From Tepidicaulis marinus (GTDB lineage: Bacteria; Pseudomonadota; Alphaproteobacteria; Parvibaculales; Parvibaculaceae): DNA of 64,000 bases. A program made the translations under genes and the position numbers. A model generated the notes under the pieces. It saw only the letters and a program-made list of their open reading frames with translations. It made no database searches and was not told the DNA's origin. The stretch is taken from contig NZ_BBIO01000003.1 in the NCBI RefSeq assembly GCF_000739695.1, positions 209,456-273,455 on the forward strand, written 5' to 3'. How positions within the stretch are numbered: the stretch's first letter is position 1; every line of letters starts with the position of its first letter. Shown here piece after piece: positions 7,656 through 17,461 of the stretch.

Positions 7656-9178
7656 GAGCGCTGCTCTGCTCCTCTGCTCTCTTCTGGGCGTTCTTCGGGC
7701 CGGATGCCGAGAAGCGCGGCGCGCATGGCGCTCGCCTTGGCAAGGCTTTCCTCGTATTCCTCCTGCGGATCGGAATCGGCGACGATGCCGCCGCCCGCAT
7801 TGAAACGCGCCTTGCCGCCCGTAATGCTCATGGTGCGGATGGAAATGTTCATGTCCATGCGTCCGTCAAGGCCGAGATAACCGAAGCTGCCGCAATAGAG
7901 GCCGCGCGGTTTTTGCTCGAGCTCCGCGATCACTTCCATGGCGCGGATTTTCGGCGCGCCGGTGATCGAGCCGCCGGGGAAGGCTGCTTTCAAAAGATCG
8001 AGCGCGGTTTTTCCCTCGCATAGCTCGCCTTCCACGGTCGAGACGAGATGATGGACATTCGCGTAACTTTCCAGCGCGCAAAGGGCAGGCACGCGCACGC
8101 TGCCATCCTTGCAGACACGGGAAAAATCATTGCGCATCAGATCGACGATCATGACGTTTTCCGCCCGGTCCTTGCCGCTTGCCTGAAGCGCGGCGGCAAG
8201 GGCGGCGTCTTCTTTCGCAGATCCCCCGCGCGGACGTGTGCCTTTGATGGGTTTCGTCTGCGCGGTTTTGCCGTCCGAGGAGAGAAAGCGTTCAGGGGAT
8301 GAAGAAAGCAGCGCGCCTTCTTCCAGATTGAAGAATCCGGCAAAGGGGGCGGGCGAATGGGCGCGCAGGCGCCGGTATAGCAGGAAAGGCGTTTCGCCGG
8401 GCGTCAGATCGCTTTCAAAACGCTGGCTGAGATTGGCCTGGAAAATATCGCCTGCATGAATATAGGCGATGACCCTGGCGATATCGGCTTTATAAGCATC
8501 CGGTGTTTTGAGCGCTCTGACGGAATGGGCAGGCAGCGGGCTGAGCGGCCAGTGCAAGGGGGCAAGGGCGGGATTGAGCGCGATGCGGGCGCGCCATTTG
8601 GCGGCCCGCGCTTCGGCCCGCGCGGCGCGGGCAGGCGGTTTTTCCTCACCAAGGCCGGTGGAGATGAGAAAGAGCCTTTGGGTTTGATGATCGAAGGCAA
8701 GCACCACGTCGTAAAGCCCGAGGGCGAGTGCGGGAAGTTCATCCCGTGAAAGCGCAGGCAAGTCCTCAAGCGCGCGGGCCATTTCATAGCCAATCGTCCC
8801 GGCAAGTCCGCCGGTAAAGGGAATGGCGCGGGCGGCTTCCGGCAGGTCTTCTTGTTCAAGCCGGTGGCGGGCAAGGAGGCGGGCAATGAGATCGAAGACG
8901 GGCTCCTGGCACGGCGACCCGTCCAGCAAGGCTCTGCCATCCGGCTCCGCTTTCAGCGTGCAGACGGGATCGGCGGCAATGAAACTCCAGCGGCCATGCA
9001 GCGCGGCCTCACGGCCCGGCCCGGCGGTGGCGCTATCGAGGAAAAGCGCGAAAGGCTCATGGGCAAGCGGCGCAAAAAGCGCCAGCGGGTCCACCCAGCC
9101 CAGCTCCTCCAAAATCACGCCTTTGTCGCTGATGTCCTTGATCACGGTGCTTTGCCTTGAAACCTCTATGCCCCGCAT
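7652..9178 (-). CDS. pabB: aminodeoxychorismate synthase component I
   Basis: This chorismate-binding enzyme aminates chorismate to 4-amino-4-deoxychorismate using ammonia from PabA. The motif PIKGTRPRG (residues 310-318) carries Lys312, the residue distinguishing PabB-type from anthranilate synthase (PIAGT). GSITGAPKIRAMEVI near the C-terminus is the conserved chorismate/magnesium segment. At 508 codons it is slightly long: MRGIEVSRQST may not be translated, since a GTG at 9145 with AAGG upstream would begin at VIKDISDKG. First gene of the pabB-pabA-pabC operon. Confidence 0.9.
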   Translation of the reverse strand: MRGIEVSRQSTVIKDISDKGVILEELGWVDPLALFAPLAHEPFALFLDSATAGPGREAALHGRWSFIAADPVCTLKAEPDGRALLDGSPCQEPVFDLIARLLARHRLEQEDLPEAARAIPFTGGLAGTIGYEMARALEDLPALSRDELPALALGLYDVVLAFDHQTQRLFLISTGLGEEKPPARAARAEARAAKWRARIALNPALAPLHWPLSPLPAHSVRALKTPDAYKADIARVIAYIHAGDIFQANLSQRFESDLTPGETPFLLYRRLRAHSPAPFAGFFNLEEGALLSSSPERFLSSDGKTAQTKPIKGTRPRGGSAKEDAALAAALQASGKDRAENVMIVDLMRNDFSRVCKDGSVRVPALCALESYANVHHLVSTVEGELCEGKTALDLLKAAFPGGSITGAPKIRAMEVIAELEQKPRGLYCGSFGYLGLDGRMDMNISIRTMSITGGKARFNAGGGIVADSDPQEEYEESLAKASAMRAALLGIRPEERPEESRGAEQRS

Positions 9179-9254
9179 AGATGGGCGCGCAGGCCTCTTT
9201 CTTCCAGTTTCCCGGTTCTAGGCGTCTTCGCGGCGTGCGGCAAGCGGCCCGGTT

Positions 9255-10346
9255 TTACCCGTCCTTGGCAGGCGGCGCCGGGCTTTGCGCCCCGGCGGCG
9301 GGCACATGGCAATCACATTCGCGCGCCTGCATCCGTGCGGCGGGGCCGCGCGGTTTGGCGCCGATGCCGCCGGGGCTGAGGGCGACGTGATGGGCGCGGA
9401 TATGCTCCAGAATGAGCGGGGTTATTTTTTCCGGCGCGCTATAGGTCAGGGAGTGATCCAGCTGCGGGAACGAAATCAGTTTTGTCTGCGGGGCAAGGCG
9501 GGTGAGCGCGGCAGAATGCGCGAAGGGCACCACCTCGTCCTTCTCACCCCAGATGGCGAGCACCGGTACGCTGCTTTCGCCCACGCTGCGGAAGGCGCCC
9601 GGCGCGCCGTCCAGCATCGGATAATGGCGCATGGTGGAAATCAGCGCATTCGTATAGCCGCGATATTCCATCTGTTTGGCAAAGCGGGCGGTGAAGGCCT
9701 CGCCGCCTTCGCGGGTCTTTTCTTCTTCCGCCAGCCTATTATAGAAAATTTCCTTGCCGAAGACGCGGCCTATCCAGTCGCCTGCGAGCGGCGTGCGCAG
9801 CAGATTTACCGCGCCGGAAGGTTCGATGGCTTCCACCCCTGCAGGCGCGATGAGGGTGAGGCTGCGCACACGCTCCGGGTGGCGGGCGGTGAAAAGCCCG
9901 GCGGCCGCTCCGCCCATGGAATAGCCGACGAGGTGGATTTTACCTGCGATGTTCAAATGCGCGAGAAGATCGGTGATGAGGCGGTCCGTGCGCGCGGCAT
10001 CATAGGGCCCGTCCGGACGGTCGGAAAAGCCGCGCCCGTAATTGTCGAAGGCAAGCACCCGGTAACCGGCCTCTGTGAGCGGTGCAAAATGCGCATCCCA
10101 GACGAAGGAAGGCACGGAAAAGCCATGCACGAGGAGGATGGTGGGCGCGCTTTCCGGCCCTTCCAGGCGGTAATGCACGGTGCCCTCGCTCAAGGGCGCA
10201 AAGTCATGGGCAAGCCCGTCCGCCTTGAGCTGCGCGCGCTCGGCTCCGCTTAGCTCTTTGAGATCTTTGCCCGCCCACCAATAGGCGATGCCGGCCAGAA
10301 GAATAAAAAGCGCGAGAAGCACGATGGCTGATTTGAGAATCTTCAT
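9255..10346 (-). CDS. membrane-anchored alpha/beta hydrolase
   Basis: A 363-residue hydrolase with an N-terminal hydrophobic anchor (SAIVLLALFILLAGIAYWW) and a classical alpha/beta fold: LLVHGFS at about 72-78 forms the oxyanion loop, Ser143 in GYSMGG is the nucleophile, WGEKDEVVPF carries the acid and LDHSLTY the histidine. Probably an esterase or lipase-like enzyme facing the periplasm or held at the membrane; the substrate is unknown. I placed the start at the ATG at 10346 because the longer frame upstream (to 10439) has no domain character. The last 30 or so residues are poorly conserved in appearance and rich in alanine and cysteine. Confidence 0.83.
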   Translation of the reverse strand: MKILKSAIVLLALFILLAGIAYWWAGKDLKELSGAERAQLKADGLAHDFAPLSEGTVHYRLEGPESAPTILLVHGFSVPSFVWDAHFAPLTEAGYRVLAFDNYGRGFSDRPDGPYDAARTDRLITDLLAHLNIAGKIHLVGYSMGGAAAGLFTARHPERVRSLTLIAPAGVEAIEPSGAVNLLRTPLAGDWIGRVFGKEIFYNRLAEEEKTREGGEAFTARFAKQMEYRGYTNALISTMRHYPMLDGAPGAFRSVGESSVPVLAIWGEKDEVVPFAHSAALTRLAPQTKLISFPQLDHSLTYSAPEKITPLILEHIRAHHVALSPGGIGAKPRGPAARMQARECDCHVPAAGAQSPAPPAKDG

Positions 10347-10559
10347 GGAAGCCGGCCTTGGATGTGGAACTGTTGGCGGGGAGAGTATGACCGAAAGCCG
10401 TGATGAACCCAACTGAGAACCCAACTGCGAACCCGGCATTCCCCTGCGCCCCCTTGCGTCAAGCGTGCCAGGGGCATCATGGCGGCTTGCAAGAGCGCTT
10501 CTTGCCCGGTTTAGTGCCTATAGATTTCAACAACAGCAGCTCAAAACGGGGAGAGACAC

Positions 10560-11360
10560 ATGGCCAGCATCATCAAGGAAAAGGCGCTTGAAGGGAAAGT
10601 CGCCTTCATCGCGGGCGCCTCGAGCGGCATCAATCTCGGCATTGCACAGCATTTCGCCGAACATGGAGCGAAGGTCGCCGTCATCTCGCGCAGTCACGAG
10701 AAAATCGCCGCCGCTGCCAAGACCATGACCGACAAGGGGCATGAGGCGATCGGCATGGCGGCGGATGTGCGCGATTTTGACAGCGTCGCTAAAGCCTATG
10801 AGGAAACGGTCAAACAGTTCGGCAAGATCGATATCGTCATATCGGGGGCGGCGGGTAATTTCGTGGCGCCCGCGCTCGGCATGTCTTCCAACGGTTTCAA
10901 GACCGTTGTCGATATCGATCTCATCGGCACGTTCAATGTGCTGCGTGCCTCTTTCGAACATTTGAACCGGCCGGGCGCCTCGCTCATTTCCATCACCGCG
11001 CCGCAGGCGGTGAATGCGATGATGTTCCAGTCGCATGTCTGCGCGGCGAAAGCGGGCATCAACATGCTTACCAAATGCCTTGCCATGGAATGGGGCCCGG
11101 CGGGCGTGCGCGTCAATGCGATCTCGCCCGGTCCCATTGCCGATACCGAAGGCATGGCGCGTCTTGCGCCGACGCCGGAAATGGAAGAGGCGGTGAAGTC
11201 GCGCCTTGCACTGCGCGATTATGGCACAAAGAAAGATATCGCGGAGACGGCGCTTTTCCTTTCCTCCGATAATGGCGCTTACATCACCGGCACGATCATC
11301 GATTGCGATGGCGGCTCGAAGCTCGGCGATGCAAGCGCCGATGCGCTGGCCGGTAATTAA
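10560..11360 (+). CDS. SDR oxidoreductase of 2,4-dienoyl-CoA reductase type
   Basis: A 266-residue short-chain dehydrogenase/reductase. The nucleotide-binding motif GASSGINLG lies at about 19-27, and RVNAISPGPI is the conserved C-terminal region. Unusually the YxxxK pair is incomplete: Lys164 is present (SHVCAAKAG) but the tyrosine position is valine. The absence of that tyrosine, with the EWGPAGVRVNAISPGPI segment, is a known feature of 2,4-dienoyl-CoA reductases, which remove double bases of unsaturated acyl-CoA during beta-oxidation. The adjacent crotonase-family gene, 34 bases downstream, supports a fatty acid role. Exact substrate is inferred. Confidence 0.8.
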   Translation: MASIIKEKALEGKVAFIAGASSGINLGIAQHFAEHGAKVAVISRSHEKIAAAAKTMTDKGHEAIGMAADVRDFDSVAKAYEETVKQFGKIDIVISGAAGNFVAPALGMSSNGFKTVVDIDLIGTFNVLRASFEHLNRPGASLISITAPQAVNAMMFQSHVCAAKAGINMLTKCLAMEWGPAGVRVNAISPGPIADTEGMARLAPTPEMEEAVKSRLALRDYGTKKDIAETALFLSSDNGAYITGTIIDCDGGSKLGDASADALAGN

Positions 11361-11394
11361 GGCGGGCGCGGGCGTAAAGAGCAGGGGAGGAGAG

Positions 11395-12213
11395 ATGGCG
11401 TCTTACAAAATTCACCCGAAAGACTTCGAGTGCGTGCGCTATGAGGTGGACGATCATATCGCAACGCTCACCCTCAACCGGCCGGAGCGGCGCAATGCGC
11501 TGAACCGGCGCGCCTATGATGAGGTGGAAGCAGGCTTCCGCTTTGCAAGCCAGGATGAGGCGGCGCGCTGCCTCATCGTGACGGGCGCCGATCCTGCCTT
11601 TTGTTCGGGCGAGGATGTGAAGGAAATGATGACGGGCGAGCAGAAGGAAAAAAGCGTCGCCCGGCTGACCGCCGTGCGGCCCGAGCCGACGCCTGCCGCC
11701 GTTGCCGCGCTTGAATGCGAAAAGCCCGTCATAGCCGCCGTCAATGGGGCGGCGGTCGGTTGGGGCATGGAGCTGGCGCTTTTCGCCGACATGCGCATTG
11801 CCTCGGAAAAAGCAGCCTTCGGGGAAATTTTCATCAAGCGCGGGCTGATTTCCGATATAGGCGGGCTTTGGCGCCTGCCGGCGCTGGTCGGCCCGCAAAA
11901 AGCGGCGGAACTGCTTTTCACCGGCGATGTCATCGATGCGGGCGAGGCGGAGCGGATCGGCCTCGTGCTGCGCACCGTGCCTCATGACACGCTTTTGAGC
12001 GAGGCGCGGGCGCTTGCCGCGCGCATGGCGGTTAACGCGCCGCTTGCCTTGCGTTATATGAAGGAGGGGCTGCGGCGCACGGCGTATGGCGAACTGCGTG
12101 AGATCGGCGGATGGGTGTCGCAGACGCTCGGCACGCTTTTCCAGAGCGAGGATCACCGGGAAGGTGTGGCAAGTTTTCTGGAAAAACGCGCGCCGCAATT
12201 CAAAGGCCGCTAA
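11395..12213 (+). CDS. enoyl-CoA hydratase/isomerase family protein
   Basis: A 272-residue crotonase-fold protein. The oxyanion-hole segments are visible as FCSGEDVKEM (about 69-78) and VNGAAVGWGMELAL (about 116-129). At the catalytic loop it has IKRGLISDIGGLWRLP: one acidic residue (Asp154) is present, while the usual first glutamate is not in the standard context, so isomerase or other crotonase chemistry is as likely as hydration. The ATG at 11395 follows GGGGAGGAG; the longer upstream frame overlaps the SDR and is not needed. It follows the SDR at 34 bases and precedes an HTH gene at 24 bases. Confidence 0.83.
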   Translation: MASYKIHPKDFECVRYEVDDHIATLTLNRPERRNALNRRAYDEVEAGFRFASQDEAARCLIVTGADPAFCSGEDVKEMMTGEQKEKSVARLTAVRPEPTPAAVAALECEKPVIAAVNGAAVGWGMELALFADMRIASEKAAFGEIFIKRGLISDIGGLWRLPALVGPQKAAELLFTGDVIDAGEAERIGLVLRTVPHDTLLSEARALAARMAVNAPLALRYMKEGLRRTAYGELREIGGWVSQTLGTLFQSEDHREGVASFLEKRAPQFKGR

Positions 12214-12237
12214 GGCGGCATAAGAAAGGGTGCAAGG

Positions 12238-12597
12238 GTGGCGCTTTTCTTCGATCAGGACTGGTTCAACACGCGCCTGCGCGCGCTCGGTAAAAACCAG
12301 ATGGATGTGGCCGCCGTCCTTGGCCTGAGCCCTTCTCAGGTTGCTGAAATCTGGAAAGACCAGCGCGAGCTGATGCCGCAGGAAGTCGCCCAGCTTGCCA
12401 AGTTCTTTTCCGTGCCTGCCGCCGAGATCGCCGACAGGGCGGGGGTTTCCACACCGCTTCCTCAAGAAGCGCCCGGGGAGGGCGATATGGGCGCGGTGAT
12501 GGAAAAGCTCGACGAGCTTGGCGGGCGCATGATGCGCATCGAACGCGCCATTGTCGATTTGAAGGCCCTTATTCTCGATCTGTCCCGCAAGGAGTAA
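12238..12597 (+). CDS. HTH (XRE-like) protein with C-terminal coiled coil
   Basis: A 119-residue protein, GTG start at 12238. Residues about 8-62 form a helix-turn-helix domain (NQMDVAAVLGLSPSQVAEIW is the recognition region, followed by ELMPQEVAQLAKFFSVPAAEI). After a Pro/Gly linker the last 35 residues (MEKLDELGGRMMRIERAIVD) look like an amphipathic coiled coil. It could regulate transcription of the surrounding SDR-crotonase-GGT cluster or act through protein contacts. The next gene starts three bases after its stop, so it is certainly co-transcribed with ggt. Confidence 0.72.
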   Translation: MALFFDQDWFNTRLRALGKNQMDVAAVLGLSPSQVAEIWKDQRELMPQEVAQLAKFFSVPAAEIADRAGVSTPLPQEAPGEGDMGAVMEKLDELGGRMMRIERAIVDLKALILDLSRKE

Positions 12598-12600
12598 GTT

Positions 12601-14190
<1,590 letters not shown>

Positions 14191-14210
14191 GCCATGTTTG
14201 CGGGAAGGGC

Positions 14211-14540
14211 CTAAAGGTCTTTCAGGCGGATGCTGACGGGATAGGGCGAGAGCTCTTCGGCGCTGCGATAGGCGCTGCCGGCATTTGCCTGTTTGCGGGC
14301 CGCCTCTTCCTGGCTGACCGGACGGGGGGAGTGCTGATCGACATATTGGGCAAGAAAGGGCGCGGAGGGGCGGTTTGCCCGGCGCTGTGCGAGCGGGGCA
14401 TTTCTTCCGCGGTTGGCCGGACGGCGTGGTGCAAGAATCTCCACCGGCTTATCCTCAGCACTTCCAGTTGCATGCGCCTCGCGTCTCCGCGCCGGTAGGG
14501 CGGGAAAGGCGCTCTGCGTTATGTGCGTTACCCTCGTCAT
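14211..14540 (-). CDS. small hypothetical protein
   Basis: A 109-codon frame whose C-terminal half reads as a real, if low-complexity, protein: FLAQYVDQHSPRPVSQEEA followed by YRSAEELSPYPVSIRLKDL, rich in Q, A, E and charged residues. The N-terminal half is arginine- and alanine-rich and may be disordered. I recognise no family. An overlapping plus-strand frame (14187-14498) has a cysteine-rich composition that looks less natural. The strand choice is therefore a judgement from amino acid composition; start position is uncertain. Confidence 0.5.
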   Translation of the reverse strand: MTRVTHITQSAFPALPARRREAHATGSAEDKPVEILAPRRPANRGRNAPLAQRRANRPSAPFLAQYVDQHSPRPVSQEEAARKQANAGSAYRSAEELSPYPVSIRLKDL

Positions 14541-14675
14541 GGTAATCCAGCCGCAAGAGTGCGGCCAGATTTTCCGTTCCGGTTTAATACAAAATCGCAG
14601 AATTTTGAGGGCCGGCGGGGCTAAATCTTAACGCTGTGGATCGTTCTGTGCCGGAATGAAACGCTTTTGGAGGCG

Positions 14676-15332
14676 TCAGTTCTTGTCGGCGAGCTTTTTC
14701 AGCATGGACTGCATTTCCGCCATTTGCTTTTTCAGCTCGTCGAGTTCGGCTTTTTCATCGCCGCGCGGCTCCTGTTCGGCCGGGGCTTCGGGCGGCGGGG
14801 CGTCTTCGGTTTTTCGCGGCGTGGGCCGGTACTCGCTCCGGTAATCGCCGGTGCTGCGCCCGGCGCCGGCAAAAGGCGCGAACATGCGCATGAACGTGTC
14901 TTCGAAAAGCGACATGTTGCGGCGGATCTGTTCTTCCCACTGGTTCATGCGCTCCGGCCCGCCAAAAGCGTCGGTAAAGCGCTCGCGCATACGGTCCTGC
15001 TCGCGCGAGAACGTATCCATGGACATGTCGAGATAGGACGGCACGAAGCTCTGCAAACTGTCGCCGTAAAGCGTGATCAGATGCCGCAGAAACTTGATGG
15101 GCAAAAGGTTCTGACCTTTCGCTTCCAGCTCGAAAATAATCTGTGTCAGGACGGAGCGGGTAATGTCGTCGCCGGTCTTGGCGTCATGCACGATGAATTC
15201 GTCGCCGTCGCGCACCATCTGCGCCAGATCTTCGAGCGTCACATAGGAACTCGTTGCCGTATTGTAGAGACGGCGGTTCGCGTATTTCTTGATTTTGATA
15301 ACGTCTTTGTCCGTATCGTCCTGCCGTGCCAC
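14676..15332 (-). CDS. phaR: polyhydroxyalkanoate synthesis repressor PhaR
   Basis: A 218-residue regulator. The N-terminal DNA-binding domain is the PHB/PHA accumulation regulator domain (IKKYANRRLYNTATSSYVTL), followed by a second conserved segment (VLTQIIFELEAKGQNLLPIKFLRHLITLYG without the full run being repeated elsewhere). The tail has a Pro/Glu-rich linker and a C-terminal coiled coil (DELKKQMAEMQSMLKKLA). PhaR binds DNA when free and is titrated by polyhydroxyalkanoate granules, so phasin and its own genes are released when polymer forms. The start is a GTG at 15332 with GGGGG upstream. TGC/GCA dyads upstream suggest autoregulation. Confidence 0.92.
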   Translation of the reverse strand: MARQDDTDKDVIKIKKYANRRLYNTATSSYVTLEDLAQMVRDGDEFIVHDAKTGDDITRSVLTQIIFELEAKGQNLLPIKFLRHLITLYGDSLQSFVPSYLDMSMDTFSREQDRMRERFTDAFGGPERMNQWEEQIRRNMSLFEDTFMRMFAPFAGAGRSTGDYRSEYRPTPRKTEDAPPPEAPAEQEPRGDEKAELDELKKQMAEMQSMLKKLADKN

Positions 15333-15427
15333 CTGACCCCCAGTTCACCCTTGCCGCCCGGCTGCTGAAGCCCGGCGTTGGTGTGCCTTATGTTTCTCTA
15401 GGTTTGGCGAATTGTCGCAAGGGCCTG

Positions 15428-15457
15428 TTGCGATGCGCAAGCTTTTTGTGCATTGCA
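15428..15457. promoter_or_regulatory. paired TGC/GCA dyads upstream of phaR
   Basis: TTGCGATGCGCAA at 15428-15440 is a perfect 5-3-5 inverted repeat, and TGCATTGCA at 15449-15457 is a TGC-N3-GCA dyad. PhaR-type repressors are known to bind TGC-N3/4-GCA elements, so these could be autoregulatory sites about 100-125 bases upstream of the phaR start. Motif-based inference. Confidence 0.35.
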
Positions 15458-15479
15458 AGATGATAAGTCCGTGAGGAAA

Positions 15480-16124
15480 TCAGCTTTTTGCCTTGGGTGC
15501 CGTTTCCGCGTTGCCGCGCTCAACGTCCACCGCGCGCCCTTCGCGGGGCTTTTCCGGCCAGCGCCAGAGGTCTTTCGGGCCGACATCCACATGCACGAAG
15601 GGGCGTTTGGTGGGGTAAAAGCCAGCGCCGCCGCGCCCCAGTTTTTTCGCCACCAAAAAAAGCGCTTCGGGATCGCGGAAATCCTGGGTCAGGTCCATGG
15701 CCATGCCGCGCATATGGAAACTGGCTTCATCGACGCCTTCGCTCGTCGCCGCCAGCATGGCGTTGGTTTCGGGCGAGCGGTAGCCGGACATCGTATAAAG
15801 CGGGTTGTTTGAGCGCGTGTTTTGGTCGATCTCCCAGAGAAGATCGAGCAGGCGCACATCCATTTTGAAACTTTCATGGGTGCGCAGATCGCGCATGAAC
15901 CAGTTGATGCGGGGCAGCGCGTCCTCGATGTAAGCGCCGTCGGCCCAATAGGTGATGGTGAGTTTTTCACCGGAATTGAGGCTCTGCATTTTCAAGATGC
16001 GCTTGTAAGGCGCTTCGGCGCGCACGAGCGCGGGCGTGACAAGCGCGCTTGCTGCAGCTGCCGTGCCCCATTGCAGCGCTTTGCGGCGGCTCAACCCGGA
16101 TTTGCTGCGGATCTGTTTTTTCAT
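15480..16124 (-). CDS. DUF882 (YcbK-like) exported peptidase-fold protein
   Basis: A 214-residue protein of the DUF882/peptidase M15-like family, related to murein LD- or DD-peptidases. The N-terminus has a twin-arginine signal (SRRKALQWG followed by TAAAASALVTPALVRAEA), so it is exported folded. The conserved zinc-site region is MSGYRSPETNAML, SFHMRGMAMDL and FVHVDVGP, carrying the expected His and Asp residues. It probably trims or binds peptidoglycan, though this branch is not characterised well. ATG at 16124 chosen because the Tat signal starts there; the frame continues to 16160. The polysaccharide deacetylase lies 37 bases upstream on the same strand. Confidence 0.85.
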   Translation of the reverse strand: MKKQIRSKSGLSRRKALQWGTAAAASALVTPALVRAEAPYKRILKMQSLNSGEKLTITYWADGAYIEDALPRINWFMRDLRTHESFKMDVRLLDLLWEIDQNTRSNNPLYTMSGYRSPETNAMLAATSEGVDEASFHMRGMAMDLTQDFRDPEALFLVAKKLGRGGAGFYPTKRPFVHVDVGPKDLWRWPEKPREGRAVDVERGNAETAPKAKS

Positions 16125-16161
16125 GGGCCAAACGTTAGTCAATCGCTTGCCGGGCGGCAAG

Positions 16162-16998
16162 TTAAGGTGCGGTGACGGCTTTTTCCGGCAAACCGGCCAG
16201 CGTATCCGGGGGTTTTTTGGCGCGCATATGAGCGGCCTTGAACCCCCGGCGCGCCAGCTCGTCGAGGATCATCGGCAGGGCGCTCGCCGTGCGTGTCTTG
16301 GTGTCATGCAAAATGACGATGCCGCGCCCCATATAGGCGGCGTTGCGCATCGTGCGTTTATAAACGCTCCAGGCGGAAATGCGCCGCCAATCGTCGCTGC
16401 CGAAATCGCAGGAAAAAACGGCGATGTCTTGCGCGGCCAGCCAGGCTTTCAGCCGCGCGCTGTCGTTGAGGCCCGGAAAACGGAAAAAGGGGGCAAGTTC
16501 TGCCTCTTTCGTATCCTCTGCCCCTTGCAGGGCGGCTGCAATGGCTTCCTGGCCGCGGGTGATCTGCGCGCGCGCATAAGAGGGCGCGAAGCGGCGCAAA
16601 TTATTCGGGTGGGAATAGGTGTGGGTTGCAATCGTGTGGCCGCGCCGCCAGGCCTCGCGCACCAGTTCCGGATAGCGCTCGGCGCGCAGGCCGGTAAAGA
16701 AGAATGTCGCTTTAAGGCAATGCCGGTCGAGCGTGTCGAGAATTTGCGGCGTCACTACGGGATCCGGGCCGTCATCGAAGGTGAAGAGAATTTCTTTTTC
16801 GGCAAGATCGAGGCTGCGGGCATATTGCAGCGTGCCGTAAACGCCGCCGCCTTGCGTCTCCACTTCAATGATGCGGGCAGGGCCGAGCGTTTTACCGGAG
16901 GGCGCGCCGGAACAGGGTATTTCCGCGCGGGCGGGCAAGCCCGCCAAAAGCGCCGTGCCAAGGGCTAGAAGCGCGGCGATGGCGCGGGCATGGTTCAT
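16162..16998 (-). CDS. exported polysaccharide deacetylase (NodB domain)
   Basis: A 278-residue protein with a signal peptide (IAALLALGTALLAGLPARA) and a NodB-homology catalytic domain. Motif 1 is FTFDDGPDP with the catalytic and metal-binding aspartates; motif 2 is HTYSH giving the two zinc histidines; FRFPG is motif 3; IVILHD near the C-terminus is motif 5. Such enzymes remove N-acetyl or O-acetyl groups from cell wall or exopolysaccharide. The ATG at 16998 overlaps the stop of the cupin gene by four bases, so it is translationally coupled to it. DUF882 follows, giving a possible small envelope operon. Confidence 0.9.
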   Translation of the reverse strand: MNHARAIAALLALGTALLAGLPARAEIPCSGAPSGKTLGPARIIEVETQGGGVYGTLQYARSLDLAEKEILFTFDDGPDPVVTPQILDTLDRHCLKATFFFTGLRAERYPELVREAWRRGHTIATHTYSHPNNLRRFAPSYARAQITRGQEAIAAALQGAEDTKEAELAPFFRFPGLNDSARLKAWLAAQDIAVFSCDFGSDDWRRISAWSVYKRTMRNAAYMGRGIVILHDTKTRTASALPMILDELARRGFKAAHMRAKKPPDTLAGLPEKAVTAP

Positions 16999-17423
16999 TG
17001 ACCGGGCGTCCAATCTTTGGCGGCAAGTTCGAAGCCGGCAAAATCGAAACCGGGCGCGACGGTGCAGCCGACCAGCGTCCACTCGCCGCAGCTTTCCGCC
17101 GCCTGCCAGGCATGGGCGGGCACCACATGCTGCGGGCGCTCGCCATGCACGAGATCGTTGCCGAGCAGAAATTCAGACGCCGGTTTTGCCTCATCCTTGG
17201 CAACGCGAAGGCGGAGCGGGGCACCCGCATACCAATGCCAGATTTCGGTGGCATCGACCTTATGCCAATGGGATTTCTCGCCCTTGCGCAGGAGATAATA
17301 GATCGCGGTGGAATGGGCGCGCTTGCCGGACGGCGCCTCATCGCGGAAGACCTCCTTGAAATGCCCGCCTTCCGGATGCGGCTCAAGGCCGAGCAGCAGA
17401 ATGATTTCTTCCGATGACAGCAT
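16995..17423 (-). CDS. cupin DUF985 protein
   Basis: A 142-residue single-domain cupin of the DUF985 type. The opening IILLLGLEPHPEGGHFKEV and the barrel motif SHWHKVDATEIWHWYAG are characteristic; the HxH...E...H pattern suggests a bound metal, and HVVPAHAWQAA is the second cupin segment. Family members are little characterised; a carbohydrate- or isomerase-like role has been proposed for relatives. It is cytoplasmic, with no signal peptide. Its stop overlaps the deacetylase start (ATGA), implying co-translation, although the functional link is unknown. Confidence 0.85.
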   Translation of the reverse strand: MLSSEEIILLLGLEPHPEGGHFKEVFRDEAPSGKRAHSTAIYYLLRKGEKSHWHKVDATEIWHWYAGAPLRLRVAKDEAKPASEFLLGNDLVHGERPQHVVPAHAWQAAESCGEWTLVGCTVAPGFDFAGFELAAKDWTPGQ

Positions 17424-17461
17424 GAGTTCCCCCTTCTCAGCCGCTTGCTTTTACTGCGCGC

